A stretch of DNA of 64,000 bases from Bradyrhizobium cenepequi (lineage in GTDB: Bacteria > Pseudomonadota > Alphaproteobacteria > Rhizobiales > Xanthobacteraceae): NCBI RefSeq assembly GCF_020329485.1, contig NZ_JAGKJI010000032.1:17458-81457 (forward strand), read 5' to 3'. Positions 32,723 through 43,600 of this stretch are shown here, in pieces. Both the position numbers and the translations under genes were made by a program. Under the pieces are notes generated by a model that searched no databases, had not been told where the DNA came from, and worked only from the letters and a program-made list of their open reading frames with translations. How positions within the stretch are numbered: position 1 is the first letter of the stretch; every line of letters begins with the position of its first letter.

Positions 32723-34591
32723 CTAGAATGTCTGTTTCGTCTCCGGCCGGTGCTTGTTCGCCGGCACAAAGCCCGACCGCTTTGCTTCGCGTGGCTGGCG
32801 CACCCAGACCTCGCGATTCGGATGCAGGCCGCCGCCGCGGATGGCAGGAACGGCGGTGAGCCGCGCGCGGTGCAACAGGCGGGTATCCGCGTCGCCGCAA
32901 TTCGGGTGGATGCCGCCGTTATCGGCCACCACCTTGTCCCATGCGGCTTTGCGCTGCCTGAGAACCGCCGGATCCGACAGTTCCGTGCAGTTGAGCTCGT
33001 TCTTGTTCAAGTCTGCAACGATCTCGTCACCGTCCAGAACGAGGGCGATCGGTCCGCCAAGGGCCGCTTCAGGGCCGACATGGCCGATGACAAGGCCGAC
33101 CGATCCGCCGGAGAACCGCGCGTCAGTCATCAGCGCCACCACGATCCCCCGCTCGCGGCACAGCGTGGTGATGCGCGAGGTCGGGTCAAGCATCTCGGGC
33201 ATGCCCGGAGCGCCGCTCGGCCCCTCGTAGCGCACGATGATCATGTCGTTGTTCTGGAATCGCTCGGGCGTCTTGTCGAGCGCGTCAAGCAGGCCCTGCT
33301 CGCCTTCGAACACGCGCGCCTTGCCGCGGAACAGATTGTCTTCGAGCCCGCCTTCGACACCAGCAAGCTTCAGGATCGCCGAGAATTCCGGCGACAAATT
33401 GCCACCGAGAACCCGCAAGCCTCCCGTCGGCTTATAAGGCTTGGCGACGGGATAGATCACCGTGCCATCGACGGCCTTAGTGCCAAGGCGCTTGACCTGC
33501 TGCGCCAGCGTTTCGCCCGTGCAGGTCATCACGTCGCCGTTGAGAAGCCCGGCCTCCAGCAGTTCGCGCACGATCACCTGCACGCCGCCAACCTGATCGA
33601 TGTCGACCATCGAATACTTGCCATACGGGCGGGCATCGGTGAGGACCGGAACGACATACTGCGACAGATGATTGAACTCGGCCGGCGTCATCACCTCTTT
33701 CCAGAAGTCCGCAAAGCCTGCGGCGCGCGCGATCTCCGGCGCATGCAGCGTGACGTTGGTCGAACCGCCGACCGCCATTGCGACGATGACGGCGTTTCGG
33801 ATGGAATCGCGAACCACGATGTCGCGGGGCTTCAGGTCCTTCGCGATCATTTGCGCGAGGTAGTCGACCAGCTGGTCCGGGAATTCCTTGAGGCGGCGGG
33901 GATCGTCGGACGGCGGCGCCACCATGTGCAGCGGTTGCATGCCGACGACACCAATGAATGTCTGCATGGTATTGTAGGTGAACATGCCGCCGCAGCTGCC
34001 GTATCCGGGGCAGGCATGACAGGCGATGTGATCGCGGTACGCGGCGTCCGGGTTGCCGGCGACCTGATAGGCGCTGACGATGTCGAGCTTCTCGCCGGTG
34101 TTCGGGTCGGTACCGGGATGGATCGGCCCATCCGACACGATGATGGCGGGTTGATTGTGCTCGAGCAGCGCGGCCAGCGTACCAACCGGCGGCTTGTCAC
34201 AGGCTACGACGGCGATGGTGCCGGCTAGACCAGTCGCGCTCAAATGCTCGCAGAGCGCATCGTGAGTGACTTCACGCCCGATCAGCGAATAGCGCATTTC
34301 GCGAGTGCCGTTGCGGATGCCATCCGACGTCGCGATCGTGTATTCTGGCTGGACCAGGCGCAGCTTCAACTGGCCCGCGCCCTTTCCAATGCGGCTCTTG
34401 AGACTGCGGTGGATGGCATCGACCTTCGCCATCACACCCATGTAGCACTGGCTGTCGCCTTTGGTGCCGACCACGCCAACCGACGGCTCGTGGATCAGAT
34501 CCGGATCGGTGCCAAGCTCTCGCGCGATTCCGATGGTCTGGGTGGAGCGGCCTGGATGCCGGTCGATGATAACGGCTTTTGATTCTGTCAC
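32723..34591 (-). CDS. IlvD/Edd family dehydratase (dihydroxy-acid dehydratase-like)
   Basis: A 622-residue IlvD/Edd family enzyme. Iron-sulfur-related cysteines lie in KGDSQCYMGVMAKVDAI, VVACDKPPVGTLAAL and HACPGYGSCGGMFTYNTMQT. Later signatures are AVGGSTNVTLHAPEIARAAG and the C-terminal MTDARFSGGSVGLVIGHVGP with EAALGGPIALVLDGDEI. Start is GTG 34591 with AAGGAATCTCGCC upstream; the ORF to 34687 adds a leader of no similarity. The motifs deviate from canonical IlvD (for example GCDKN), so it may act on a sugar acid or other dihydroxy acid rather than in valine synthesis. It ends 87 bp before the PAS gene. Confidence 0.88.
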   Translation of the reverse strand: MTESKAVIIDRHPGRSTQTIGIARELGTDPDLIHEPSVGVVGTKGDSQCYMGVMAKVDAIHRSLKSRIGKGAGQLKLRLVQPEYTIATSDGIRNGTREMRYSLIGREVTHDALCEHLSATGLAGTIAVVACDKPPVGTLAALLEHNQPAIIVSDGPIHPGTDPNTGEKLDIVSAYQVAGNPDAAYRDHIACHACPGYGSCGGMFTYNTMQTFIGVVGMQPLHMVAPPSDDPRRLKEFPDQLVDYLAQMIAKDLKPRDIVVRDSIRNAVIVAMAVGGSTNVTLHAPEIARAAGFADFWKEVMTPAEFNHLSQYVVPVLTDARPYGKYSMVDIDQVGGVQVIVRELLEAGLLNGDVMTCTGETLAQQVKRLGTKAVDGTVIYPVAKPYKPTGGLRVLGGNLSPEFSAILKLAGVEGGLEDNLFRGKARVFEGEQGLLDALDKTPERFQNNDMIIVRYEGPSGAPGMPEMLDPTSRITTLCRERGIVVALMTDARFSGGSVGLVIGHVGPEAALGGPIALVLDGDEIVADLNKNELNCTELSDPAVLRQRKAAWDKVVADNGGIHPNCGDADTRLLHRARLTAVPAIRGGGLHPNREVWVRQPREAKRSGFVPANKHRPETKQTF

Positions 34592-35218
34592 GGCGAGATT
34601 CCTTCCAAGCGAACGGCTGGTTTTGATCGACAAAGTGCAGGGCGCACCCCGTGCGAGAGGATGCGACCAAATTCCCTCTGGCAACATGGCGGGCCGAATA
34701 CGGGATTGATCGCGGTCGGCTCGTTCAGGGCATAAGCCACGAAGATCGCTGACACAATCGGATTGTCAAACCATCCTGCCTTTGGGCAGCGGCTGGCTGG
34801 GGCGCGGGGAAATCGAGCCTCCGAACGGCGGAATTAGGGTTGACTTGAATGGTTGGTGATGTCAGGCGCGTTGGAAAAGGCGTACAGGCTCTTGGAAGTG
34901 CGACCTTCCGTCCCGGCCGTTCGGCCAAAGGGATCCTCATAGGGGCCAGGCGTCATCCTTTACGTCTTGGTTGGGTTGGGTAGGCTCGGGTTCGTAGGGC
35001 CTTCCCCGCCTGGTGCCTGTCACGGACCGCGAACGATGGTGTCCAAATCGAATTTCCCATCACCCGGGATGATCTCGCCGAGATGGCGGGCCTCACCTAT
35101 TTCACGATCAGCCGCACGCTGAGCCTCTGGATCGCTGCGATCGTGGTCTGAGATACGTTTGGGCCGCGTTCGCGCAGGAGCGCGGCTCGCCCACCATCGG
35201 CCTTCAGCGGCCGCTTGA
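34592..35218. other. Intergenic stretch holding a Crp relic
   Basis: Apart from the Crp/Fnr C-terminal fragment at 35038-35151, listed separately, no gene is visible. The left part is the leader of the IlvD-like gene; the right end abuts the stop codon of the exporter gene. Confidence 0.45.
35038..35151 (+). pseudogene. Crp/Fnr-family regulator relic (HTH fragment)
   Basis: The plus strand reads GVQIEFPITRDDLAEMAGLT, then YFTISRTLSLWIAAIVV and a stop. This is the winged-HTH of Crp/Fnr regulators (ITR.DLA...G.T..T.SRTLS.W). The sensory domain and the last wing are missing. Confidence 0.65.
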
Positions 35219-37456
35219 TCATGCACCCACCGGTGTCCGGTCCGCCAGCGCGGGAGGCTGCGCCGTCGGGCCGGCACGCACCACACCGCCTCGCTCCAGA
35301 ACGACGATCTGTTGACAGGCCTGGATATGCGCAGCGATGTGAGGAGCCCAAATGACCGTCGTCTTGCCGCGAATGGAATCGAGATAACGCAGGATGCGAG
35401 CGTCCCACTCCGGGGTGCCGGCGATGCCATCGCCGTCGAGCAGCAGAACTGCCGGCTGGTTCAGCGTCGCCGCGACAAAGGCCATCAGGTGGCGAAACTG
35501 CAGTTCGGCCACGTCGTCGGAGAAAGGGTTGATCTCCCGGTCCAAGACCTTGTCGGCGCTGCGACCGAACAGCGTAAGTTCTCGCCAGTCGGTGCCGATC
35601 ACCCGATCGAACGCGGCAAAGGCCTCCTGATCGGTCAGTGTCGGCACGCGCAGGCGAAAATAGTCGCGGACGGTCAGGGGTAGCGCCGGGACAAATTGCG
35701 GCACGTAACCTATCCAGGCGCGATACTCCGTGGTGTCGAACTGCCGGATGTCTCGTCCACCTATCAGGACGCGGCCGGAGTGAGGACGTCGGAGACCGGC
35801 CAGGCACTCCAGCAGCACCGTCTTCCCGCCAGCGCTGGGGCCGACAATGGCGGTGCGCTCTCCGGCCGGTACGTTGAAGGATACGCCGTTCAGCGCGGCA
35901 TCGTAGTCGGCGTCAGGTCGATAGTAGATGCGGTCGGCGGTGAGCATGACATTAGCGAGTCCCACCGGACTGGTGAATTCGGAGCCCGAGCTTTCCGCCG
36001 CTGTCGCCATCAGGCGGTCGATTTGCTGGACGGAGCTCTGCACCTGGCGCAGACGGACCACGGAGCTGAATGCCTGCTGCGCGGGGGTCGTGATCCGCCA
36101 GATCAGCATCATGGTCGCCACCAATCCGCCGGCATGCATCCCGCCGCCGAGGACCAGGACAATGCCGACGCACAACGTCGCCAGCACCGTCAGCGAGCTC
36201 AGCATCTGTCCGATCGCCTGAGCGCGGGCGACAGCGATCGCGTAGTCACGGTTGCGTATCGCCGATTCACGCGCGAATTGGGCAAACCGGCTGAGCCACT
36301 GGCTGTCCGCGCCAGCCTGATGGAAAGCGTTCATGCCGTGAAAGGCGGACACCGCATGCTCCTCGAGACGGCCCGAAGCAACGCCTGCGGCAGTCGATTT
36401 GCTCGCCACATAGTCGGACATCGGCAAGGCGAGTGTGGCGTAAGCGAAAAGAGCAACGATCGGTACAAAGACCAGCCAACCGCCCATTAGCCCGATCGCC
36501 AACAGAAAGATCACGAGGAACGGGTAATCGATCAGATTGAGGCCGCCGGCGCCGCTCAGGAAAGAGCGCGCGTTCTCGAAGCCACGCATGCGAACCATGT
36601 TGTTCTGGACGCCGAGCCGCGTCGTCATCTCGAGCGGAAGCGCCAGCATCTTGCGCATGGTCGCGGCACCGATGCGCGTGCCCGCCCATGCTCCCATCCA
36701 TGAACTCACGATCTGACGGCCGATGCTGAGCGCCCAGCCGCCTACCACTGCGACGATCGCCACCAGCATCACGCCCCAAATCGAAGACGTCGCGCCCGAG
36801 GGGATCACGACGCTGTAGACCAGCATGGTGTACAGCGACACGGATAGTGCCAGCAGGTTGATGACGAAACTCATCGCGAAGAGCTTGAAAAGCTCATCGC
36901 GTATCTGTTCGAAGAGACCACGAAACCAGTTTGGCCGGGCTTCATTGACCGGGTGGAAGTCGATGTCGCTCTCGACTGCGAGGATCGTGTCACCTTTGCC
37001 AAGCGCAAGGCGGCAGTAGCTGTCCCTGGCGAGCCAGAGATCCTCGCCGTCGGGCCGGCCGAGATAGACTCCCACATCTCTTGCGCGCGTCTGGACGAGG
37101 CTGCCGGCGCGAAGCCTGTTCGTGTCTGATGTCGTACCCGTCGCCTGCAAGCGATGGGTGCGAAATCCCATGGTGGGAAGGATCTGCTCGAGATGATCCA
37201 GTGTCAGCGGCACCTCTGCAGCAGGCAGCAGGGCGGCAAGGCTCCGCGCCGTACCGAGCCAGCCGAGCGCCACGAGCATCGTGGGCAGGGCATCGGCAAC
37301 AGGTGATGCAGCGCGTCGATCGGCTCCGACCGCTGCTTCCAAACGCTCCAGCCACACCGTCTCGGTCCACGTCGGCGGCCTCTTCGGCGCCACGGCCGTT
37401 GTACTTGGTACGCTCGGCGCACCCGGCAAGGTGGAGGGAACTGACGGGTTCGTCAT
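35219..37456 (-). CDS. Type I secretion ABC exporter subunit with N-terminal peptidase-like domain
   Basis: A 745-residue ABC exporter half. Residues 40-165 resemble the C39-like (inactive peptidase) domain of RTX exporters (PLTLDHLEQILPTMGFRTHR; LVQTRARDVGVYLGR). Residues 180-470 hold the six-helix membrane domain. The nucleotide-binding domain has a good Walker A (GPSAGGKT, 539-546). In place of the LSGGQ signature there is INPFSDDVAELQFRHLM, and Walker B is AVLLLDGDGIAG, lacking the catalytic glutamate. It overlaps the upstream exporter gene by 4 nt (ATGA), so the two are co-translated and probably form a heterodimer. It would export the VCBS adhesin with the HlyD adaptor. Confidence 0.88.
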   Translation of the reverse strand: MTNPSVPSTLPGAPSVPSTTAVAPKRPPTWTETVWLERLEAAVGADRRAASPVADALPTMLVALGWLGTARSLAALLPAAEVPLTLDHLEQILPTMGFRTHRLQATGTTSDTNRLRAGSLVQTRARDVGVYLGRPDGEDLWLARDSYCRLALGKGDTILAVESDIDFHPVNEARPNWFRGLFEQIRDELFKLFAMSFVINLLALSVSLYTMLVYSVVIPSGATSSIWGVMLVAIVAVVGGWALSIGRQIVSSWMGAWAGTRIGAATMRKMLALPLEMTTRLGVQNNMVRMRGFENARSFLSGAGGLNLIDYPFLVIFLLAIGLMGGWLVFVPIVALFAYATLALPMSDYVASKSTAAGVASGRLEEHAVSAFHGMNAFHQAGADSQWLSRFAQFARESAIRNRDYAIAVARAQAIGQMLSSLTVLATLCVGIVLVLGGGMHAGGLVATMMLIWRITTPAQQAFSSVVRLRQVQSSVQQIDRLMATAAESSGSEFTSPVGLANVMLTADRIYYRPDADYDAALNGVSFNVPAGERTAIVGPSAGGKTVLLECLAGLRRPHSGRVLIGGRDIRQFDTTEYRAWIGYVPQFVPALPLTVRDYFRLRVPTLTDQEAFAAFDRVIGTDWRELTLFGRSADKVLDREINPFSDDVAELQFRHLMAFVAATLNQPAVLLLDGDGIAGTPEWDARILRYLDSIRGKTTVIWAPHIAAHIQACQQIVVLERGGVVRAGPTAQPPALADRTPVGA

Positions 37457-39063
37457 GTCGGTGCCCTTCTGCGATCGACGCGTATTTTCATATCAGCGAG
37501 TTCCGTAAGGGTGGGTCTGCTCGATACGAGGAACACCGTCGTATGGCCCTTCAGTCCCTTCAAAAGTTCACGGAGTCTCGCCACGCCGTCCAGATCAAGC
37601 GACCCGTCGGCGTTGTCGAGACACAGGACGAGGGGCTGTCGCACCAGCGCCCGGATCAGGCCGATGCGCGCAGCGATGCCGGGACTTATGATCTCCGCCT
37701 CGCCGGGGCCCACCGGTGTCATGAAGCCCTGGCGCAAGCTATCGACGAACGTACTCAGGCCGAGCAGCTCCGAAAGCTGGATGGCCGCCGCTTCGTAGTT
37801 CGGGCTGAACAGGGTAAGATTTTCAAGAAGAGTGCCGCGGATCAGCTCGCCGCGCGAACTTGCCTCCGTCACGCCTTGCCGAAAACTCTGCGGGTCATAG
37901 GCGCTGTTCGGCACTCCGTCAAAGGTGATGGAAAGATCGAGCGAATCCTCCAGCCGCACCACCGTTCTGAGCGTCATCGTGGCGACCGGAGCATTCGGCG
38001 CATCGATATGAACGAAGGTGCCCTGCGGGATGGAGACAGAACCGCCCAGCCCGCGCAAGGCCGGGCCCGACAAGACGATGGTGCCACCGGTAAAGGGGCG
38101 CCTCTCGCCAGCGATGGTCCATACCGGAGCCCGCGGCAGCGACAACACTTTGCGTATTCGCCCTTCGGCCTCGACCCGCTGATTGCGACGGCTAAGATAG
38201 CCGAAGGCGCCCATCGCCGGCCCCACCGAACGCCCCGCGAGGAGCGTGCATGCAGCGAGGCCGCCTGTCGTCAATTCTCCTCGGACCACCATGAAGGCGC
38301 CGGCGGTCACGATACCAATCGTCGAGAGCTGCGCCATCAGCCTGCCATTCTCGCTGATCAGCGCCATCCGGTTCTCCAGTTGCGCCGCCGTATCCAACGC
38401 GCGCCCGACAGCATCGCGATAGCGTTGCGTCAACAGGGTCTCCGCGGCCATGGCCTTTACCTCGAGCAGGCCCAGGAAGATTCCCCAGCCAAGCTTCTGG
38501 CGTTGCACCTGCGCTTCCTGTGTCTCGCGCTGGATGATCGCTGCCGACCGAATGACTACGAGCGCCGCAAGCAGCGCGAGCGCTGTAAAGGCAAGGGGAA
38601 TTAGCGCAAGCCACGAGCCCAGATACGCAATCAAGGCGATGTAGATCACGGCGAAGGGCAATTCGTGCAAACCCACGGCTGTATTGCCGGACCAGAAGTC
38701 GCGAACGTCGCCGGAGGCGCGTAGGGCATCTGACAGGTCTGGGATACTGAGTTGATGGAGGGCCTTGCTGTCGGCATGCATCACATGATCGACCACGCGG
38801 ACCGTCATCTCCGACTCGAATGCCGATCCCACATAGGCGAACAACACCGAACGGGCATATCGCAGCATGGCCTCCAGCAGGATGGCCACGGTCACACCGA
38901 CGGCGAGCACGAAGGTCGTACCGTAGGCCTGGTTCGGCAGCATGCGGTCGTAGGTCTGAAGCAGTGCAAGCGGAAGGGCAAGGGCCAGCGTGTGGCTTGC
39001 GAGGGACGCGGCCACACTGAGCGAGACCGCTCCTGGAGGCTTGGCTACGTCGAGAGTTGCCAT
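37453..39063 (-). CDS. Type I secretion ABC exporter subunit, degenerate ATPase domain
   Basis: A 536-residue ABC exporter half with no C39 domain. Residues 15-300 form the membrane domain (LLQTYDRMLPNQAYGTTFVL is the classic T1SS permease start; FWSGNTAVGLHELPFAVIYI follows). The nucleotide-binding domain is clearly derived but decayed: the Walker A position reads IPQGTFVHIDAPNAPVATMT with no GxxGxGKS, the signature position reads EAEIISPGIAARIGLIRAL, and Walker B reads PLVLCLDNADGSLD. The frame is intact and well conserved otherwise, so this is specialisation rather than pseudogenisation. It pairs with the overlapping downstream gene. The promoter probably lies in 39064-39313, divergent to the cyclase gene. 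Confidence 0.86.
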   Translation of the reverse strand: MATLDVAKPPGAVSLSVAASLASHTLALALPLALLQTYDRMLPNQAYGTTFVLAVGVTVAILLEAMLRYARSVLFAYVGSAFESEMTVRVVDHVMHADSKALHQLSIPDLSDALRASGDVRDFWSGNTAVGLHELPFAVIYIALIAYLGSWLALIPLAFTALALLAALVVIRSAAIIQRETQEAQVQRQKLGWGIFLGLLEVKAMAAETLLTQRYRDAVGRALDTAAQLENRMALISENGRLMAQLSTIGIVTAGAFMVVRGELTTGGLAACTLLAGRSVGPAMGAFGYLSRRNQRVEAEGRIRKVLSLPRAPVWTIAGERRPFTGGTIVLSGPALRGLGGSVSIPQGTFVHIDAPNAPVATMTLRTVVRLEDSLDLSITFDGVPNSAYDPQSFRQGVTEASSRGELIRGTLLENLTLFSPNYEAAAIQLSELLGLSTFVDSLRQGFMTPVGPGEAEIISPGIAARIGLIRALVRQPLVLCLDNADGSLDLDGVARLRELLKGLKGHTTVFLVSSRPTLTELADMKIRVDRRRAPT

Positions 39064-39313
39064 GGCTCACCATCGTTCCGCACGCGCGATCGGACCACTA
39101 TTCTACCCCTGGTCGCGCCTCTTACCAAGGCCGGTCAATGCACTGTGAAGGCCCGCCCGCGCAGCATACCTACTCTACCCTTCGTTGTTTGGCGCCGGCT
39201 TCTCTCCTTTGATCGTTGGCGCTATCCTTGGGCGCAACAGCGCAAGTTCCATTCTGTCGTTGACGGTGGTGGGGGGACACGACGTTCATTCGGGGCTCGG
39301 AAGCGAGGTTCAC

Positions 39314-40597
39314 ATGGCGGACAAGTCCAACCCACTCCAGGAATTCGTTGATGGAATTGCGGCCAGTGTTGCGATCGTGGGGCGTGGTCAGGCAGGTGAG
39401 CTGGTCGTCACCGCCTGCAACGACCATTTCTTTGACATGACGGGCGGGCGGCGCGGAGGCCTCCGCGGTTCGTCCATGCTGCTCGACGCGCTGATGCCGA
39501 GCTATGCGCGGCACGAGTTCCGCAAGAAGCTTCTAGAGTGCTTCAGCACCGGGGTCGCCCAGGAGCTGGAGCAGGCCTATGACTTCAAGGAAGGAACGCA
39601 CTGGTGGCGTCTTTCGCTTAAGCCGTTCCGGCATGCAGGCGGGAATTCGACCGTGGTTGATATTCTTGTCACCGGCCTCGATATCACGCCGAAAATGACC
39701 CTGACGCATGAGCTGGAGGTGAGCACGTCACGCTTTCGGTCCGTCGTAGACGCCGCTTACGATGCGATCATAACGATCGATCAGGAGCACAACATCACCC
39801 TGTTCAATCGTGCTGCGGAGAATCTCTTCGGATATGACGCGTCCGAGGTGATTGGCCATCCGCTCGTAAGCCTCTTGCCGGAGAAATTTCGATCACATCA
39901 TTCCGCCTATATCCACCAGTTTGCCCGTTCGCCGGTCAATTCGCGGCAAATGGACGAGCGCAATCGCATTTGGGGGCAGCATCGTGATGGAACGCTGCTG
40001 CCGGTCGAAATCGCGATATCCAAGATCAACGTTGGCGGTTTGTTGGAGTTCACGGCCGTCATCAGGGATATCACGGACCGTGTCCGTCTGATGGACCTGC
40101 TTCAGAAGCAGGCTGTGACGGACGAATTGACCGGCCTGCCGAACCGAAGAGAGTTCCTTGAGGTCATGGAAAACGTTCTGGAATCGAACGAGTATCTGGC
40201 CGTGCTGATGCTTGACGTCGACTATTTCAAGAAGGTTAACGATACATATGGCCACGACGCGGGCGATGAGGTGCTTCGCGTACTGGCCAAGGTTGGGATG
40301 GCGGCCAGCCGCAAGATGGATGTGTTCGCCAGATGGGGCGGCGAGGAATTTGTGGCGGCGCTGCCGGGGTCGGACACAGATCAGGCGTGGGCGACTGCAG
40401 AAAAGCTGAGAGCGACATTCGAGAAGCAGGATTTCGAGCATAATTGGAGCATCGGTCGTCCCGTTCCCTTCACCGTCAGCATCGGTGTGACGACGCGGGC
40501 CGATGGAGAGAATGACCTGGACGCGATCATGAAACGTGCGGACCAAGCTCTGTACCAGGCAAAGGAAAAAGGCCGAAACCGGGTGGAGGTCGGATAG
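39314..40597 (+). CDS. PAS-GGDEF diguanylate cyclase
   Basis: A 427-residue protein. Residues 1-130 form a PAS-like sensor (VDGIAASVAIVGRGQAGELV; ACNDHFFDMTG), and residues 135-265 a canonical PAS/PAC domain (RSVVDAAYDAIITIDQEHNI; LFNRAAENLFGYDASEVIGH). The GGDEF domain begins TDELTGLPNRREFLEVME, has MLDVDYFKKVNDTYGHDAGD and the active-site GGEEF near residue 342. An RxxD I-site (RKMD) lies five residues before GGEEF, so product inhibition is expected. ATG 39314 precedes the first PAS domain; the longer frame to 39185 is not preferred. It makes c-di-GMP and sits between the exporter genes and the adhesin, suggesting control of adhesin display. Confidence 0.92.
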   Translation: MADKSNPLQEFVDGIAASVAIVGRGQAGELVVTACNDHFFDMTGGRRGGLRGSSMLLDALMPSYARHEFRKKLLECFSTGVAQELEQAYDFKEGTHWWRLSLKPFRHAGGNSTVVDILVTGLDITPKMTLTHELEVSTSRFRSVVDAAYDAIITIDQEHNITLFNRAAENLFGYDASEVIGHPLVSLLPEKFRSHHSAYIHQFARSPVNSRQMDERNRIWGQHRDGTLLPVEIAISKINVGGLLEFTAVIRDITDRVRLMDLLQKQAVTDELTGLPNRREFLEVMENVLESNEYLAVLMLDVDYFKKVNDTYGHDAGDEVLRVLAKVGMAASRKMDVFARWGGEEFVAALPGSDTDQAWATAEKLRATFEKQDFEHNWSIGRPVPFTVSIGVTTRADGENDLDAIMKRADQALYQAKEKGRNRVEVG

Positions 40598-40672
40598 ATT
40601 TTAGGAGTCCGGAACTGTCCCGAACAACGCGCCCGGTTTCACCGGTTCGAACCTCGCTCACCGGTCACGACG

Positions 40673-43600
40673 CTAGTGCCCGCCATGGCCTTGGTCCTGC
40701 TCCGCAGGCATCGGCTCCGGAGGCGTAGCCGCGGCAGCGAGGCCCGCATCATCATGGACGGCGTCCGCGTGCGGGTCGTGACCGCCGGCTCCCGAGGCAT
40801 GGCTGTTGTCGATCTGGGCATCGGCAAAGAGATGATCGGGCGACGGCGGTTCGTGCGCTCCCGGGTCGGCCCCTGTGACCATGTGAACATAGTCGGCGGT
40901 GCCCGCGGTTGGTTGCTGGTCGGCCGCTTGTGCCATTGACGCGTGATCGCTGCTCGGCGACTGGACGAACTCCAAGTAGGCGCCGGCCGTCGAAGGTGTC
41001 GCGAATGCTTGATCTGCACTGACAGGACTGGTGGCCGCCTGTGCTGCGCCGCCGAGGGCGTCATGATCCTGGCCAATGTGAAGTCCCATGTCGCCATGAT
41101 CGTCATGGCTCGCAGGGTCCTGACCAAGATGCAGTCCCATGTCCTCATGGTCATGGCCCTGACCGTGATGCAGCCCGTGATCGGCGCTCGCCCCCACATC
41201 CGAGTCGGCACGTGTCGTCACGTCAGCGGCAGCGCTTCCGGCCACCGCCTGATGCTCATCGCCGCCACCCGCGACGGAAACATAGCGATCGGCCGCGCCG
41301 GCTTCGGCTACCGACGCACGGCCGGTTTGAGCATCTGCTGTGGTCTGGCTTTGGCCGGCGCCCTGCCCATCGCTTGCAGCGGCAGCGACATCGGCATGTG
41401 CCGCAGCCTCTTCCGGCGCAACCGTGGTCGGCTGCGGCTGGGCGTCGCTTGCAGGACCGTCTGCGTGAGAGGAATCGTGCGCGACTTGTTCGCCGATGCC
41501 AATCTCCGCCGGCATGAAAGTCGTTTGCATGTCGACGGCATCCGCAGATGTACCGACATCCTGCACTATTGCTGCTGCGCCTGCACCGGCGCTCGCCGCC
41601 GCCGCTGCGGGCACAGGATCGAGGTCCTGGAACGAGAACGAGAAGCCGTTCCTGTCGAAGCCGGCGTTCTGCACCTGGACAGAGAACTGGATGGTATCGC
41701 CCGCATGCAGCTCCGGCTGGTAATCCTGGCCTGCGTTGCTGAACGTGCCCGTCGCAGGGTCAAACGAGACCGTGCCATTGAAGCCGTCGAGCCAGCCGGT
41801 CGAGACGACCGCGTTCGGATTGTTGACACCGATCTGCAGGCTCCATCCCTCGAGGCTGCCGCCCTTCAACATGTCATCCGTCAGGGTGAGCTGGAAGGTC
41901 GCGTTGTAGCCACCGCCCCAGCTCGGATTGTACCAGTCGTTGACGCTCACCAGCGTGATGTGTCCACCCGCATCGACGGGAGGCGCAACCTCGCTGACGT
42001 CGGCCTGTGCGGCTGGTCCGGAGGCCACATCGCCACTCGCCGCTGGGGCGCCGGAGTCATGCGCTGAGGCTCCCGATGTCGACGTGCTGTCCGTCGACGG
42101 CGACGCGTCGTGATCCAATGCGACTGCGGCAACCGCAGCCGCGGCGTCGGCGACCGATGCCGCGGCATCCGAAGATGTATCGACATCCGGCGCTGTTGCC
42201 GCGACGCTGGCGCTGAAGCTCGCCGTTGCTGTGGGCGTAAGATCCCTGTCCTGGAACGAGAACGAGATATCGTCCCTGTTGTAGCCGGTGCCCTGCACCT
42301 CGATGGTGAACGAGATTTTATCGCCCGCGTGCAGCTCGGGCTGGTAATCCTGGCCTACGTTGCTGAAGGTGCCCGTCGCGGGATCGAAGGAGACCGTGCC
42401 ATTGAAGCCGTTGAGCCAGCCGGTCGAGATGACCGCGTTCGGATTGTTGACGATGACCTGCAGGATCCATTCCTCGAGGCTGCCGCCCTGCATCATGTCG
42501 TCGGTCAGGGTCAGCTCGAAGGTCGCATGATAGCCGCCGCCCCAGCTCGGATTGTACCAGTCCTCGACGCCGACCAGCGTGATGTTTCCACCTGCATCGA
42601 CCGGAGGGGGAGGCGCGTCAGCGGTACCGGTCACGTCGACCGTCACGACCTGCGTTGTCGTCGCGCCGGACTCATCCGTTGCCTGGACGGTGAAGCTGTC
42701 GTGGACAACCTGTCCTGGCTGCAGCGACTGGGCGGCATCGTTGTTCAGGGTATAGACCCAGTGGCCGGTCTCCGGGTCGACGGAAAACGAGCCATAGTCC
42801 GATATCGATGATCCATCCACCGACCAAGTTACGGTGTCGTCGATATCGACATCCTTGGCGACGAGATCTCCGCTCGTCACCAGCGTCACGTCCTCCTGCG
42901 CCTCGCCTGTGAATGTTCCGGAGATCACCGGCGCGTCGTTGGTGCCGGTCACCGTCATGGTTATCTGTTGCTCGGCGACCGCGCCGTCGCTGTCGGTTAC
43001 CTTGACGGTGAAGACATCATGCGCGGTCTGGCCATCTCGCAATCCCTGTGCGGAGTCGTTGTCAAGCACGTAGCTCCAGTGGCCGTCCTGATCCAGGGTC
43101 AAGTGTCCGTAGGTGCCTTGCCCCCCGTCCACGATGCTCCACGTTGCCGTATCGCCGATATCAGGATCGGTGACCGAAAGCCTGCCACTCGCGGTCAGGT
43201 CCTGGTCCTCGGTCACCTCGCCGGTAAATGTGCCGGAGATCACCGGCGCATCGTTGGTGCCGGTGACCGTCACCGCGACCTGATGCTCGCTCGTCGCGCC
43301 CGCGCTGTCGGTCACCGTGACCGTGAAGATGTCCTGCGCGGTCTGGCCGGCCTTCAAGCCCTGCGCTGAAGCGTCATCCAGCGTGTAGGTCCAGTGGCCA
43401 TTCTCGTCGATCGTGAGCTCGCCGTAGGTGCCATGGTCGTTGCCCGTCACGCTCCACGTCGCGATGTCGCCGATGTCGGGATCGGTCGCGGTCAGCGTAC
43501 CGGAGGCGGTCGGCACGTCCTCAGTCGCCTCGCCGGTGAAGCTGCCGGAGATCACCGGCGCGTCGTTGGTGCCGGTGACCGTCACCGTCACCTGATGTTC

